Below are positions 34,148 to 47,700 of a stretch of DNA of 64,000 nt, in pieces. The notes below the pieces were generated by a model. The model worked only from the letters and a program-made list of their open reading frames with translations. It did not search any database and was not told the DNA's origin. Numbering within the stretch: position 1 is the first letter of the stretch; each line of letters opens with the position of its first letter. The stretch is from positions 21,952,533-22,016,532 of the forward strand of contig NC_067201.1 of the NCBI RefSeq assembly GCF_000699445.3. Reading direction: 5' to 3'. The position numbers and the translations under genes are program-made. The stretch is from Schistosoma haematobium. Lineage: Eukaryota > Platyhelminthes > Trematoda > Strigeidida > Schistosomatidae.

Positions 34148-37100
34148 GTAAATATTGTATCTAAGTAATAATAATAATAACAATAATTAACACCGTTAGA
34201 TGCCGATCGGCTCAGTGATTTAGAGGTTAAGCGTTTGCGCGCAAGATCGATAGGTTCTGGGTTTAAATCTCACAAGGCAGGATCATGGATACCCACTACT
34301 GAGGAGTCCTACGATAGGACGAAACAGTTGTTCAGTGCTTTCAAGTTTTTCAAAGTGGTTTAGCTTCAATTACTTCATGGTCTGAACTACTGAAATAGTA
34401 TTAAGTATTTGTAAGGGTATGTTGATCTATATTGCATATGTGTGCATACTAAAAGGATCAGGTCAATATATCGACATTTTGTCTTATATTTCTTTTATAG
34501 TCAAGTTGAATAGAGGCTATCAATGAAATTTAACACATGTGTTTCATTCTCTTTTGGATTCATCAGTTGGGTGTCACTGCTTTTAATAGTTGAGATCATG
34601 AGTCAATTAAAGCTAGATTACCATGGATAACTTCGGAGTACTTTCGTAAGAATGATCCTTCGTTGTTTACTTCAACTATTTTGAAATGTTCTAGTCATAC
34701 ATTACATATCTGTATTTGACAGTCTAATGGGATTACCATTCTATAATCAATAGGAAATAGAAATCATAGTATTGATATATTGATCTAGATCAGGAAGCTG
34801 ACAAGATGTAGAGGTCTCAGTGATTTAATTTATAAAATTATAAAATGGAACGTCTACAGTTCCATTTTTGAAGATTGTAAAGAGATAGTATAGAGACTTT
34901 AATGATACATCACGTGGTTAGAGAGTTAGTTATCTACGGGATGGGATCGCTAACTCCATGTTCAACCCTCCTCCTTTATCCGGGCTTAGGACCGGCAGTA
35001 GCCCCCGGAGGGACTCCAGGCGGAGTTAATGATACATCACATTCAAACATACTGAAATTTAATGACAATGTAAAATAAACAGAGTTTAAGTGGATTGAAA
35101 TTGGAACAGTTCACTTCACATATAATGAACGAGAACAACAATGTTACTTACTTACTCACTTACTTAAGCCTATTTCTCCCCGTGGAGGGGCACAGGCTAC
35201 CCATCAGTACTAACACCAATATATACAACCAAATATGACATTACAGAATCACTTAGTAAAATCTGAGAACCATACAGTAAGTAATTCATTTGCAAGATGT
35301 CAATTAATTGTCTCAGACTTCATTGTTCTTCCGTTTCCATATCAACCATTCTTTGTTCTCGTTCTCTTCGCTTCAATTTTCTCAATGTTCTGCTGATAGG
35401 CATTCCAATTCTGATTGATGATACATACTACTTATATCTGTCGACATTAGTAACACACACCACACATAAGTATCTATTAACAACATAGACAAATGAAGTA
35501 GAAATATGTAACAGCACACATCAAACTGATTGTAGAAGTTTATAGAAAAACAGATCGATACTAGATCGATATCAATCAAGGCAGTTTATGAGCTAATGAA
35601 TAACAATGAAATAGATTACGCAACTGTATGAAAATAAGTAAACAATTCCAAAGGTTAAGTACTCGTGCACGAGACTGATAAGTTCTGGGTTCGAATCTTG
35701 CGGGGCGAAATTGTGGATTCACACTACTGAGGAGTCTCACAATAGGACGAAACAGCCGTCTCGTGCTTCCAGGTTCTCCATGGTGGTCTAGCTTCAACTG
35801 ACTCATGATCTTAACCATTGAAATTACTATAATATCCACAAAACCTATCTGATATTAATTCCAATTGAATTAAACAAGTCAAAGACTTTGAAAGTCATCA
35901 AAATGATACAATAAGAAGAGTATTAAAGTAGTTGGACAGTTAAATATAAATATATATTTCCTTGCATTCTAGTTAGAAGCCGTGACTAGTGGAGTTCAAT
36001 CTGTGTTGGGTGTGGGACAGTTATCCAACTCAAAGGATGAATGAAAGATTGTGAAAGATCATGGATCGATTGAAGTTAGACATTAACACTTTTGGATGCC
36101 GGTTTAGTAGTCTATAGGTGAAATGTTTGCTCGAGAGATTGATGGTCCTAGGTTCGAGTCCATTTTAGAGTTGGATCATGGATGCGCACTGTTGAAGAGT
36201 CTCATATTAGGATGTTCAATCATTATTCTACATTATTAATACAACAGTTATTTCAACTTAAAATTTGCTGTTCATAGAGTTAATTAGATTGATTGTTCGG
36301 AATGAATTTTAATGAGTGCAAGTGAGTTTCACTTACTTATGCCTGTTCCTTCCAATCGAGCATAGGCCGCCCACCAGCATTCTTTAGTCCACTCTGTCCT
36401 GGGCATTCCTATCTAGTTCTATTCAATTGTTATTCATTCTTCCCATTTCTGTCTCCATTTCTCAGCGTAATGTGTTATTTGGTCTTCTTCGTTTCCTTTA
36501 GCCTTGAGGATTCCATGTGAGGGCTTGTCTTATGACTCATTTGGGTGCTTTCCTCAACAAATGAATAGTAGTAATAATTTAATTTGTAATAGTTTGGATT
36601 ACGTTGATTTAAGTGTTTCTGACTGATTTTTGATCAGTTTTCGTTAGTATATGTACATCCTGTACGGGTTACTTTGATAAAGACATTATGTCACAAGTTT
36701 ATATAGACTATCTAGAATGCGACTAGCAGAGAAATCCAAGAGATATGGTTTGTTTTCACCAACTCCAGGATGTAGGTACATTCGGTTGATGAGTCCCAGA
36801 TATGACGAAACACGTGTCTTCAATATATATCAGGTACAGTATTATAGAGCTTTTTTCCTATTCACTTGGTATTGTTTGACTTGTATCTTCCCATTGAAAT
36901 TTAAGATTGCAGTTGATCAGTCTGTTATTGGCATATGTGCATACTGTGCGTATGCCTCGATATTACCTTAATTCACAAGCTATCAGGACTCAGTAGCTGA
37001 GTGGATAACACGATGGCGCTTGAAGCGAATGGTACTGGATTCGAGTCCCAGAGTGAACATCAACTCTGAGACGCAGGTACATCCAGCTGACGAGTCCCAA

Positions 37101-40100
37101 ATAGGACGAAAGGCACGTCCTGGATTCCACCGCTAGCCACTATCCGTCATTACTTACAAAAAGCTTTTTCCTATTGTTTGTAAACATTTATTCTAATACA
37201 TTTGTATCTTATTCTCCTAGAAGAAATAGAGAGAGTGATGTGAATGATTGTTTATAAGGTATGAAATCTCCTTCCACTATCATATTTATGATAATATCAA
37301 AAGATTCACCACTTAACTCATCAATAATCTGCAACATTATGCATAAGCAGTTGTCTTTTGGGTTTTTCGGTAGCTCTCCTTAAGTCACTAGGACCATTAT
37401 TAATCCACTTTCCTTTTCAGATCTCTGAAGGAGTAGTATTCTTCCATTATTTAAGTAAAGGTAAAGTGAAAATTATCTTCATACCTCCGAAAGCATTTGA
37501 GATCATCTTGATGTTAGCAATAAGCTTTACATCTGATGAAATGAATTAACTCTAATATAAGTAGAAATCATTCAATGAAAATGATAGAATTAGAAGTAGT
37601 TTACTGAATCCATGTTCAAACTTATCTCTACTTAATTCAGACTCACATCTTGGATTTCAATGCTAACCATCATCTATCTCTGTTTATGATTTCATATAGT
37701 GATTAAATGTCATTTTTGTAAATATTCACGCACACATACACACAACAGCATTCTTCAATCACTGGATTTAATTGGACACATAAATTCTATAGTAGTCATG
37801 GGTGGTTACCCCTTAAGAAGTATAGGAAGAAGATTGGAAAACATGATGAATCACTATGATGGTATATTTTGAGATTTGCAGGGATTAAATTCATTCAAAT
37901 CATTCAAATACTTATGTATCATAGAGACAATATGAACAATGGGATAACATGGAAATCTTTTTACAAATGAAATCAAAGCTTAAACCTATGATTACACAAT
38001 TAAGAGACTATCTCAACTTAACAGTTTAATGGATAATAAGTTTAGTTTTTAAAATGAAAAGTATCAGCTTTAAATTCTTAAGTGAATATCAACTTTAGAA
38101 TGTGAACTTATCAAGCTGACGAGCTATGAATAGGAACAAACGGCGGATTCACCTAAGGGAGTTGGAAAACCCTCATTCCAAAACAATGATGTATATGGTT
38201 TCCAGGATCCTAAGGAAACAAATGGTGTATGAAACAATTGTTGGTGACCAGCTACCATGGGACTGCATCTCCTTACATTGCTCCACTGCCTTGTGAATTA
38301 AACTTTCAAATCAAAGGCTCTGGATGTGGCCCCTTGGGAAAATCACCTGTTTTGGTTTGGGAACCCGGACAGTATCCCAGCCCCCATATACATTGAATGA
38401 TTTATGTGGTGCATATCTGTTTGGTGCCTCCTTGTACCAATGTTTATGTGTTTAAATTAATAAATAAAGAAGAACCACACATATCCTAGATTCTATTCAC
38501 TGTCAGCTACAAACCATTTGTTCTCTGAGCTAGATGGTTTGGTCGTGGAGCGTTCATTGTTCTTCTGAACGACATCATTAGCATAAACTTTTAGGTGAAA
38601 ATTCTTGAAGTTTTCGCTGATGATGTTGTTCAGAAGAACGATGAAAGCTCTGCGACTAAATCATCGAGCTGAGGGAAATATAAAAAAAACTCCATCAAAA
38701 TCATCCACCTGACCTATAAATCTTCTCCATAATCTCAAAGTAACAATTTTTTTTTGAAAACTAAAATACCCAAAGGTTATAAAAGTGAAAAGTTTACGAC
38801 TAAAATTCTATCGATAATATAATTCAATGATTGAATACTTAATCAATGATGTAAATATGTTCCATGCACGACTATAGATCCTGAGTTTGATTTCCTATGG
38901 TAGAATTGTAGATATGTACTACTGAGGAATGTTATGCTAGGACAAAATGGCTGTTCATTTCTTCTTTCTTACTATTGCTGTTCCTAGATGACAGTAGATC
39001 ATGATTTGAATAGACAAGTGTTCTGAATGTTCTTGAATAGTTTATATTTAATGACCAGACACTATCACCATTGAATGCCGGCTCAGTGGTCCAGTAGGTT
39101 AAGCGTTCGCGCGCGAGACCGAAGGCTCTCTGTTCGAATCCCGCGGGAGGGATCGTGGATGCGCACTGCCAAGGAGGAGTCCCACAATAGGACGAAACGG
39201 CCGTCCAGTGCTTCCAGGTTTCCAAAGGTGGTCTAACATCAATCGGTTCATGATCTCAATCAAAAACTTAGTAATCTCCACAACCCCTATACTAGTGACC
39301 AGAATATCTATCTACATAGTTTTGAAAGGGTCAAATAAGGTCATTATTCTATTTTGTTTTATTCAATTTAATAGATAGTAGACATGTGTTAGAATAAAGT
39401 GACACTATTTAAATTTAATTATTGTATACTTTATCACTTTTCCCCAACAGAATTATATCTTAGAAAGGGTTTTGTGGATATTATAGTAATTTTAATAGTT
39501 GACTTCATGGGTCAATTGATGTTAGACCACCGTTGGAAACCTGGAAGCACTGGAAAGCCGTTTCGTCCTGTTGTGGGATACCTCGGCAGTGCATATCCAC
39601 AAGCCCATCTTCTCGGGATTCAAACCTAGGACCCATCAGTCTTGCGCACGAGCGCTATATATAAATCTGGTCTTTTGTATACGACAGAAGTTGTAGAAAT
39701 TTAACACCACGATCATCATCATGGTGTTTAAAAGTAGTTTATAATACTGTTAATAATTCATAGGGTAGAAAATTCTTAATAAATGATTTTCTACTAATTC
39801 TTTTTGTTGATCATGAGTCAATTGAAACTAGATCACCATGGAAAACCTGGAAGCACTGGAAGGCCGTTTCGTTCTATTGTGGGACTCCTCAGCAGTGCGC
39901 ATCTAGCCTCGCGGGGCTGATTGGCTTCAAGAGTTATATCCTGGAATTCTAGTGAGAAGCAGTGACCAGTGGAGTTCAACCAGGTCTGTTTTGAGATAGT
40001 AACTCACGGATGACAATGGTGGATGTGTCGCTCAATTTCGTGGATTAGTTGAAGTTAGACATTAACACCGTTTGATGCCGATTCGCTGGTCTAGAGGTTA

Positions 40101-43100
40101 AACGCACGCGTGAGAGGCTGACAGGTACTGGGTTCGAATCCTGCGAGGCAGAGTCCTGTATGCACACTGTTGAAGAGTCCGATAACAGGATGAAGCGGTC
40201 GTTCAGTGCTTCCAGGTTTTCCATGGTGGTCTAACTTCAATCGACTCATGATCTCAACCATTGAAATTAATACAATTTCCATAAAACCCCTTCTGATTAT
40301 CACTTTTATTGAAGACTTTTTTGTGAAGAAAACTTTAATATGTAAATGTTGTTCTTCATATGTTGATATTAGATAGGATATAATTGAAAATCAGGGTATA
40401 TTAGACAACTATACTAATCTAGTATGAGATTTTTCATCGGCGGGAAACTACAAATCTATCAGAGATTGAACTCAATGCTTTTAAATGTTGAGTCAAGTAT
40501 TTAACCATTACGTTACAGGGTTATTGTTCGTTTGTATAGATTTCCAGATTCCATCAACTCAGACAATTGATCAACAATCATTCATTGTCATGGATGATAT
40601 CCATCAGTGAGAAGTTAATTTACGAACAGCATTTGAGTGACGCTTGAGTGACCTTGAGAGTGTCCACCTAGTAACTAGAACAGAATGAGGGTTATAAACA
40701 AGTATGAGAAATCAGGATTATGATTTTTAGTTGATGGTTACGGTTGGGAATTTATTTATTTATTTAAACACATAAGCATTCGTACAACGAGGCACCAAAT
40801 ACATATGCACTACATGGACCATTCGACTTGTGTGAGGGCTGGGATACTGCCCGGGTGTCCAGACCGAAGCAGGTGGTTTTCTTAGGGGGCCACAACCCGA
40901 GATTTGGACCCAAAGGTCTAATCTACAAGGCAGTGGAGCATCGTGAGGAGATGCAGTCCCGTGGTAGCCAGTGACCAACGATTGGTTCATATGCTATTTG
41001 TTCCCTCAGGATACTGGAGCCCATGTGCACCATGGATTTGGAATCCGGTTAAAGCGCCGGACATTCGCTTTTCGTGCTCTCAGTTTCGTAAACAACACCC
41101 CACTGCGAGAAGGCAGTGAGTCGGACTTCCCTGGCAGAGGCTGTATACGCGTGTCCGTGTGAGAGCATTTCAAGAGGGAGAGCGGGCCCATCCCACTCTC
41201 GGCCATACCAAGGCATTTGGAGGCTAGGAATTAGATTTAGGGTTTTCATCACGAACTGACATCACCTAAAATACCAAAACTCTATTTAACCAAATGGATG
41301 AGTGAAATTTGCGCCAAAATCCAGGACGTGTTGTCTTATATGTCATTGGTTTGTTCATAAATTATAGTCTCGTCTATCCATTTCATCTTCACAACATGGT
41401 ATAAACTTCATTGATCTCACCTTCTCATTAAAAACTTGATTGTTTTTCCTCGACGTTCAGGGATGTTCTAAGCAGTGGAAATGGAGAATTAACAGATTAA
41501 CCTGTTGTTAGATATTTCACGTATATATTTAAGTAGTACCTAAAAACAAATCTTTACAATGAACCATATTCTTGTTTCCATGGTTGTTTTTCGTTCATTA
41601 ATATTGAAGTAGAGACGAAGCTCTTGACTGATACGTTCATGAATAATGTTTATTCATAGAATTTCATAAACCACTGGAAGGGTTGTAATACGATTAGACC
41701 TATGACGCTTCTGGTATCCAAATGCGAATTTTCATTGTTACCAATTAGAGGTGAATCAAATGGTCTCATATTGAAACGAAGACTTAAATTAGCCATCAAT
41801 AGGACATTTGGTTCAGCCCAATTTGTCATTATTGAAAAGATAGGGTCTATGTTTCACCAAAACCAGCACGTACGGGATTGCGTCATATCCTATTGTGTCT
41901 ATCTATTTACATGTATGTGCGGAGACAACTACATAGCAAGTAAGTGTGGAGGAACACATACCCAAATGGCTGCAGAAACAAATGAATTCCAATGGTCAAA
42001 TAAGATCATAGCATAGACAGATATCTTCCTTCATTGTGAAACATTTGGTCGGCACTAGTCATAAGGTTGATATCAAATCAGCATTTGTAGTGCAGTACAA
42101 AAGCCTTCAACAACGTATACTAAGATTTATTGAAGCATTATTCATACGGAAACTGAAACCCCCTTTATATGTTCAAAAACAATTAGTCCTTACCTATAAC
42201 TTTCCCTGATAATACTGATTTATTATCCAGAGTGGTAACCACATTGTTACTGTGTACTTTATTTTTCTTTGTTACAGTTTACCTTGAATCGGTCTAGTTG
42301 ACCTTCTAGTTTTCATATGAAGATGTCATAGCAATTACATTATGTGTAATCAGATTGTTCGAAATGTATTATGCAAATACATAACCACATAATTCTTCTA
42401 ATAACCTTAGTCTACTCAATTACATCATCAACATTACCAAATGGTGTACTTATAATTTATATACATTTCGAACCAAACAATTTATTTTTTTCAACTGAAA
42501 TCATGAGTCAATTGGAGCTAGACCACTATGGAAAACCTGGAAGTACTGGACGGCCGTTTCTTCCTAGTACGGGACTCTTCAGCGGTGCGCATCCACGATC
42601 CCGCACCCCGCGAGATTCGAACCCAGGACCTATCAGTCTCGCGCCACACAATTTATGCCTATCTATTACCTTTATCAATTCATTTATTCGACAATGAAGA
42701 ATTACTTCCTACAGAAGAACATTGACCAAGTTATCATAAACATAAAATAAGATTTAAGTAAAATTTAGTTTATTATTACTTCATTAATTAGGGTTGGAGA
42801 CCGAAGGTCCTGGGTTCGAATCCCACATAATTCTTCTAATAACCTTCGTCTACTCATTCTATTATCGAAATTTATCGAAGTTAATGAGACTGATAGGTCC
42901 TGGATTTGAATGTCACTAGGCAGGATCATGAATATGCACTGTTGAGGAGTTCTACAATAGGACGAAATGATCATTCAGTACTTTTAGGTTTTCCATGATG
43001 ATCTAACTTTCATTGACTCATATATTTAACTATTACTAATTGTTATATTCTTTAAATTAAATAGGTTTCAATGAAATTACAACGAATTCAGATAATACTC

Positions 43101-44576
43101 AATTCATTCTATCAACAATAAATAGTCCAAATAGTTTAAATACAAATGATGAAAATCATAAAGATAATGAATTACAAGAAGATAATAGTGATGATGATAA
43201 TGATGATGATGAATATTCTGAAATGAATTCAAATGGATCTTTATATTCAACGCATTCAATAGATCCATATCATAAATTAACATTCATCAAGAAAAAATCA
43301 AAATTTGAACATTCCAATGAATTACATCGATCATATCATCCCCATTATCATGATCATGATCATGATCATGATCGTCATCATCATCATCATAAAGAATATG
43401 ATCTTAATGATGAAATGAATAAATCAAAGAAACCTCGGAAATCTAGAACAGCATTTACTGATTTACAATTAAATGAATTAGAGAAAATGTTTGATCATCA
43501 AAAATATTTAAGTGTACAAGATCGTATTGAATTAGCTGAACGATTACATTTAACGGATACACAAGTTAAAACATGGTATCAAAATCGTAGGTTAGTTTGT
43601 TTGATTTATATAATTTATAAATGTATATGAAATTCAAATAGTTAGATCATCATGGAAAACCTGGAAGTACTAGACGACTGTTTCGTCCTATAATCGGACT
43701 CTTCAAAAGTGAGCACTCATGATCCCGTACATTATTGATTGAAGTTAAAGATTAACATTGTTGGACGCTGGCTCACGCGTTCGCTCTTGAGACTGATAGG
43801 TCCTGTTTTGGAATCTCATGAGGCAGGATTGTACTAGGATGAAACGCCCGTCCAGTACTTTCAGGTTTTCCATAGTGGTCTAGCTCTAATTGATACTAAT
43901 CAGTATATGCTCACTAGTGACTAGCTTCAAGCAGTATTTCCTGGAGTTCTAGTGAGAAGGAGTGAATAGTGAAGTTCAACCGGGTCTGTTGTGAGATAGT
44001 AACTGATTGAAGACAATGGTGGATGGTGGTTCAATCTCATGGATTGGTTCGAGTTAGACATTAACATTGTCAGATACCGGTCAGCCCAACGATCTAGAGG
44101 TTAAGCGTTCGCGCGAGAGACTGATAAGTCCTGGGTTCGAATCTCGCTGCGCAATATCATGGATAAGGACCGTTAAGGAGTCCCATACTCTCTAATAATG
44201 TTTAATTCATCCTATTACTAAATAATCAAATGATTGATCAAAAGATTGCAGTCAAATAGAAGGCAATTATCTCAATATTCTGTTTATGATACTTTTCCAT
44301 TTATTGATAGTATTCATAATGGAAATACTTCTGGAAAGTTTATGCTCTCGTTTAATACTAGTTCGCTGTTCATTGGTATACCATGAATTGAAACTATATG
44401 TTACACATGATTATATCAGTTTTATTAACATAAATACAGGCTTGTTGACTGATCACTTGAGATAAGTATTATTACGTTGTGCTTTTAATGTTTAGACAAA
44501 GAAGTAAGATGATAATGATATTTCGATTAAGCATAATATTAGCGAGTTGTCTCATCTTTGAACTGGAAAACATTCA

Positions 44577-44644
<68 letters not shown>

Positions 44645-44661
44645 TACTTACTTACTTACTT

Positions 44662-44748
<87 letters not shown>

Positions 44749-47700
44749 CCTGTTGCTACTAATGGAGCATAGGCCACCGACCAGCATTCTCCAACCCACT
44801 CTGTCCTGGGCCTTTCTTTCCAGTTCTATCCAATTCTTGTTCATTTATATCACATCTGTCTCCATTTCTCGGAGTAATGTGTTCTTTGGTCTTCTTCTTC
44901 TCCTACGGCCTTGAGGATTCCAAGTTAGGGCTTGCCTTGTGATACATTTGGGTGATTTCCTCATTGTGTTCCCTATTCACTTCCAGCGCCCCTTCCTGAT
45001 TTCCTCAGCTAGAACCTGGTTTGTTCTCTCCCATAATAGGCTGTTACTAATAGTGTCTGGTCAACGGATCTGAAGTATTTTACATAGACAACTGTTAACA
45101 AACACCCGCCTCCTCTTGATGATGGCTTCCGTATTTGTTCAAGCTTCCGGCCCATACAGTAGAATTGTCTTGACATTTGTGTTGAAAATCCTGACCTTGG
45201 TGTTGGTTGACACAGTTGTTTTGAGTTCCATATGTTCTTCAGTTGTAAATATACTGCTTTTGCTTTACCGATCCGCGCTTTCATATCTGCATCAGATCCA
45301 CCATGTTCATCAATGATGCTGCCCAAATATGTAAAAACATTCAACTTAGTCTATACAAAAGATATGTAAGTTATAGAACTGTTGAATCAACTGACATCTA
45401 TTCCTATATTTCATGTTAATAAATGAAATAGATCATTCTATTTCATTTCTTGATATGCTACTGACAAGTAAGAATGATGAATCCTTAAAAAGGTCTATTT
45501 ACAGAAAACAATTATGGAACGACTAATCGACCAACGTTGATCACTGATGAGTTTGACCAGTATTCGAATCTCACGAGGCGAGTTCGTGGATGCACACTGT
45601 TGAGAAATCTGACAATAAGACGAAACGGCTGTCCAGTACTTCCAGGTTTTCCATAGTGGTCTAGTTTCAGTTGACTCATGTTCTCAATTATTGAAATTAA
45701 TATTTAATTTGTTCAGAAATAGGGATTCATCTTGACAGAGTTCTTTGGTAAAATGTAACAACCATACATAAAAATATGCAATTTACAAATCTTCCATCAG
45801 TTGTTATTTATATACCTGATGATTCTTTCACTTCTTAATTGTGTCATGCCTCCCTTACTGTTTTTTTGTCATCATTTCAATCTTCTTTTGACAGGCATTC
45901 CATATACGACTGATGTTACATACTACTTATATCATCAGATATAAGTAGTGTACACTATATATATACTAATATTACATTTTATAAAACGCCGCCAATTGTA
46001 TTAGATTGAATATCTAGATAGATAAACTTTAGATGACACAGTTTTATGGACTTTATCTTTTAATCACTGATTAGCTTCATTTACGGTACCGCTGAAAATC
46101 AGGGAACATTAGACAATTGTTTAGCCGAAGCATGGTAATCCTTAGTGTAGTGTGCATCCAAGACCTTATCACAAGGGGATGAATCTAAGATCGTCAGTGT
46201 CACGCGTAAACACTTAAAATACAATTTACTGATTCAGGATACATTGGTATACAAATCTAACTTCACTCGACCTGTGGATGGGTAGTTTATAGGGAAATAT
46301 TAATCCAATTGGATTACCGTTCAATAGTTTAGAGGTTCAACTTTCATGTTTGACTCTTGGTTTCAGCATTGTGAATGTACACTTTCGAGATGTCTTGCAT
46401 TAGAACAAAAGAACTATCCAATGCTTTCATGTATTCAGTGGCCTGTCAAACAATCACTTGACGTTGTTTTAGATGTATCTTCCCATTTTTATTTAGGCCT
46501 AAAGTCGATCAGTCTCATGTTGGCATATGTGCATTCTGTGTGGATTGCCTCGATATAGCCCTAAGTTATAAGCTTAATAAGAAAAGATGGAGTTATAACT
46601 TCACCCCATTGCTGGCTATAAAGATTCAACAGCTAAGTGGATAATGCGATCATATTTGAAGCGAGTGGTATTGGGTTCGATTCCCCAAGTGAACATCAAC
46701 TCTGTGGTGCAGGTACATCCAGATGAAGAGTCCTAACTAGGACGAAACATGTGTCCTGGATTCCACTGCTAGTCACTATACATCATATATAATATTTTAA
46801 ACTTACTCAAATGATGTTTAGTTTTACATTATACCTTCAGTTTTCTTTGTAATTATAGAACAAAATGGAAACGTCAAACTGCTGTCGGTTTTGAATTACT
46901 CGCTGAAGCTGGTAATTTTGTAGCAGTTCAACGTATTTTACAAACGAATCCATATTGGGCATATCATCCAGCAGCACAAACTATTCTAGCTAATATGGAA
47001 GCAATAATGAAGAAGAAAACTGATTGCAATATTACTGATGAATTAAAACAAACCAATCATAATGATAGTAAAATGAATTATTTTAAACAAATGAATCATA
47101 ATCAACATATTATTACCAATACTACTAATACTAATATTAGTAGTAGTCCTACTACCACTACTACTAACACTACTACTATTACTACTAATACTACTTATAA
47201 TCATCATTCAAGATCAAATGATCAAGATTCACTTTCTTTTAAATCGATTGAATTCAATCATCAAATACCATCTTCATCCTCATCCTCATTATTATTCCAA
47301 TCAAATGATCTTAATCATCAATTAGAAAATTGTTCAAAACTAAATTCATCAATGAAATTACCAATCACTATAGGAACTTCTACTTTCCCATTAAGAACTA
47401 CTACAATAGATCATCAATTGAATACTACTACAACGACTGCTGCGACGACGACGACTACGACGACGACGACTACAAATGCAGTAGATAGTACATCATTAGT
47501 GGAACTACCAGATTGGTGGCCTTTTAAATCAACCATAAAAGATTTAATACAATATCAAAATACATTATCTTCTTCTTCTTCTTCTTCAACTATTACCACT
47601 CCTACTACTACTCCCACTACTACTCCGACTACTCCTGCTATCTCAACATTATCCTATTGTCCTATAGTGAATTCATCTCTCATAGATACAACTAAATTAT

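Larger units (their letters stand above)
34148..43064 (+). other. BARHL: BARHL intron 1
   Basis: 8.9 kb, GT at 34148 and AG at 43063-43064. Almost entirely repeats: SINE-B, R250, RTE tails, SINE-A, R480 and the right arm of the 874-bp inverted repeat. Bases 37150-38085 hold no recognised gene. Confidence 0.85.
43591..46858 (+). other. BARHL: BARHL intron 2
   Basis: 3.27 kb, GT at 43591, AG at 46857-46858. Holds several SINE-B copies, an RTE fragment with a long (CTTA)n tail, an LTR-like piece and a SINE-A copy that ends about 70 bases before the acceptor. No gene inside. Confidence 0.88.

Noticed and set aside
44479..44670. 63-residue frame with a repeated LLTY motif
   Set aside because: Translation of the (CTTA)n microsatellite.
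44579..44752. CRISPR-like or tandem array
   Set aside because: Pure 4-base microsatellite without spacers, located at an RTE 3' end; the organism is a eukaryote.
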